In this document: in pieces, positions 63,865 through 64,000 of the stretch
Numbering within the stretch: the stretch's first letter is position 1
Layout: each line of letters begins with the position of its first letter
Source of the DNA: Paenibacillus artemisiicola
Lineage (GTDB): Bacteria > Bacillota > Bacilli > Paenibacillales > Paenibacillaceae
Assembly (NCBI RefSeq): GCF_017652985.1
Contig: NZ_JAGGDJ010000005.1
Coordinates: forward strand, 1 to 64,000
Reading direction: 5' to 3'
Length of the DNA: 64,000 nucleotides
Position numbers and translations under genes: made by a program
The notes under the pieces: generated by a model
Told to the model about the DNA's origin: nothing
The model's database searches: none
What the model saw: the letters and a program-made list of their open reading frames with translations, nothing else

Positions 63865-64000
63865 GGCTCGCGTGCCGCAGCGCGTCTCTCCGGATGCGCC
63901 CGAGGTTCGCGAGTAGCAGCGCGTCTCGATGGATGCGCCGGAGGTTCGCGAGTAGCAGCGCGTCTCGCCGGATGCGCCGGAGGTTCGCGAGTAGCAGCGC
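63865..64000. repeat. Tandem repeat, 39-bp unit, runs off the window
   Basis: GGTTCGCGAGTAGCAGCGCG begins copies at 63904, 63943 and 63982, with a degenerate copy at 63865. The array continues past the window edge, so its copy number is unknown. Confidence 0.88.

Overview
The window is GC-rich, low-redundancy chromosomal DNA of a Gram-positive, endospore-type Firmicute, most likely a Paenibacillaceae member (Cohnella- or Paenibacillus-like). The signs are strong AGGAGG ribosome sites, sigma-A promoters, a T-box leader on the ilv-leu genes, an infC-rpmI-rplT operon with a leader terminator, a SigI/RsgI pair and YtqA/YtqB and TrmB orthologues. No rRNA gene, complete tRNA gene, prophage, insertion sequence or CRISPR array was seen.

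Layout. 0.7-9.1 kb: a PhyH dioxygenase divergent from an AraC regulator, a secreted trypsin-like protease with a copper-amine-oxidase N-domain, a B12-binding radical SAM protein, an aldo/keto reductase, a DUF1349 protein and a DsbA/FrnE oxidoreductase. 9.2-14.3 kb: membrane sugar-transfer genes (small EamA-like protein, DUF2304, GT2, GT39-like) and a His-rich membrane protein paired with an FQHLHP lipoprotein. 14.4-22.4 kb: manA, a VOC protein, ytqB and ytqA on the minus strand, then a 61-aa protein, trmB, a convergently overlapping PAP2 phosphatase and two glycosyltransferases. 22.4-25.8 kb: infC-rpmI-rplT, an M24 peptidase and a Gly/Phe/Pro-rich protein. 26.3-37.6 kb: T-box, ilvB, ilvN, ilvC, leuA, then a two-component pair and a DUF2339 protein that separate leuA from leuB.

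37.6-47.2 kb: a 2-Cys peroxiredoxin, a Cys-rich orphan, sigI-rsgI, an RsbT-like kinase next to a histidine kinase with an RsbU-N-like front end, a leucyl aminopeptidase, an internally deleted MFS transporter and a YuiH/sulfite-oxidase-like protein. 47.5-59.1 kb: an 1184-aa protein with PKD, permuted-papain and CarboxypepD_reg domains and no signal peptide, an apiosidase-like glycosidase, and a very large GH81 beta-1,3-glucanase interrupted by one in-frame TAG at a conserved Trp. 59.5-64 kb: an AlkD-like protein, a small lipoprotein, an M42 aminopeptidase whose 3' end and terminator are triplicated in tandem, and two arrays with a 39-bp period.

The observations most worth a second look are the 1184-aa protein, the amber codon in the GH81 gene, the RsbT-like/RsbU-N histidine kinase pair, the triplicated end of the M42 gene, the His-rich membrane/HLHP lipoprotein pair, and the stem-loops ahead of ilvC and leuA. 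All functional statements are from reading the sequence; no database search was run.
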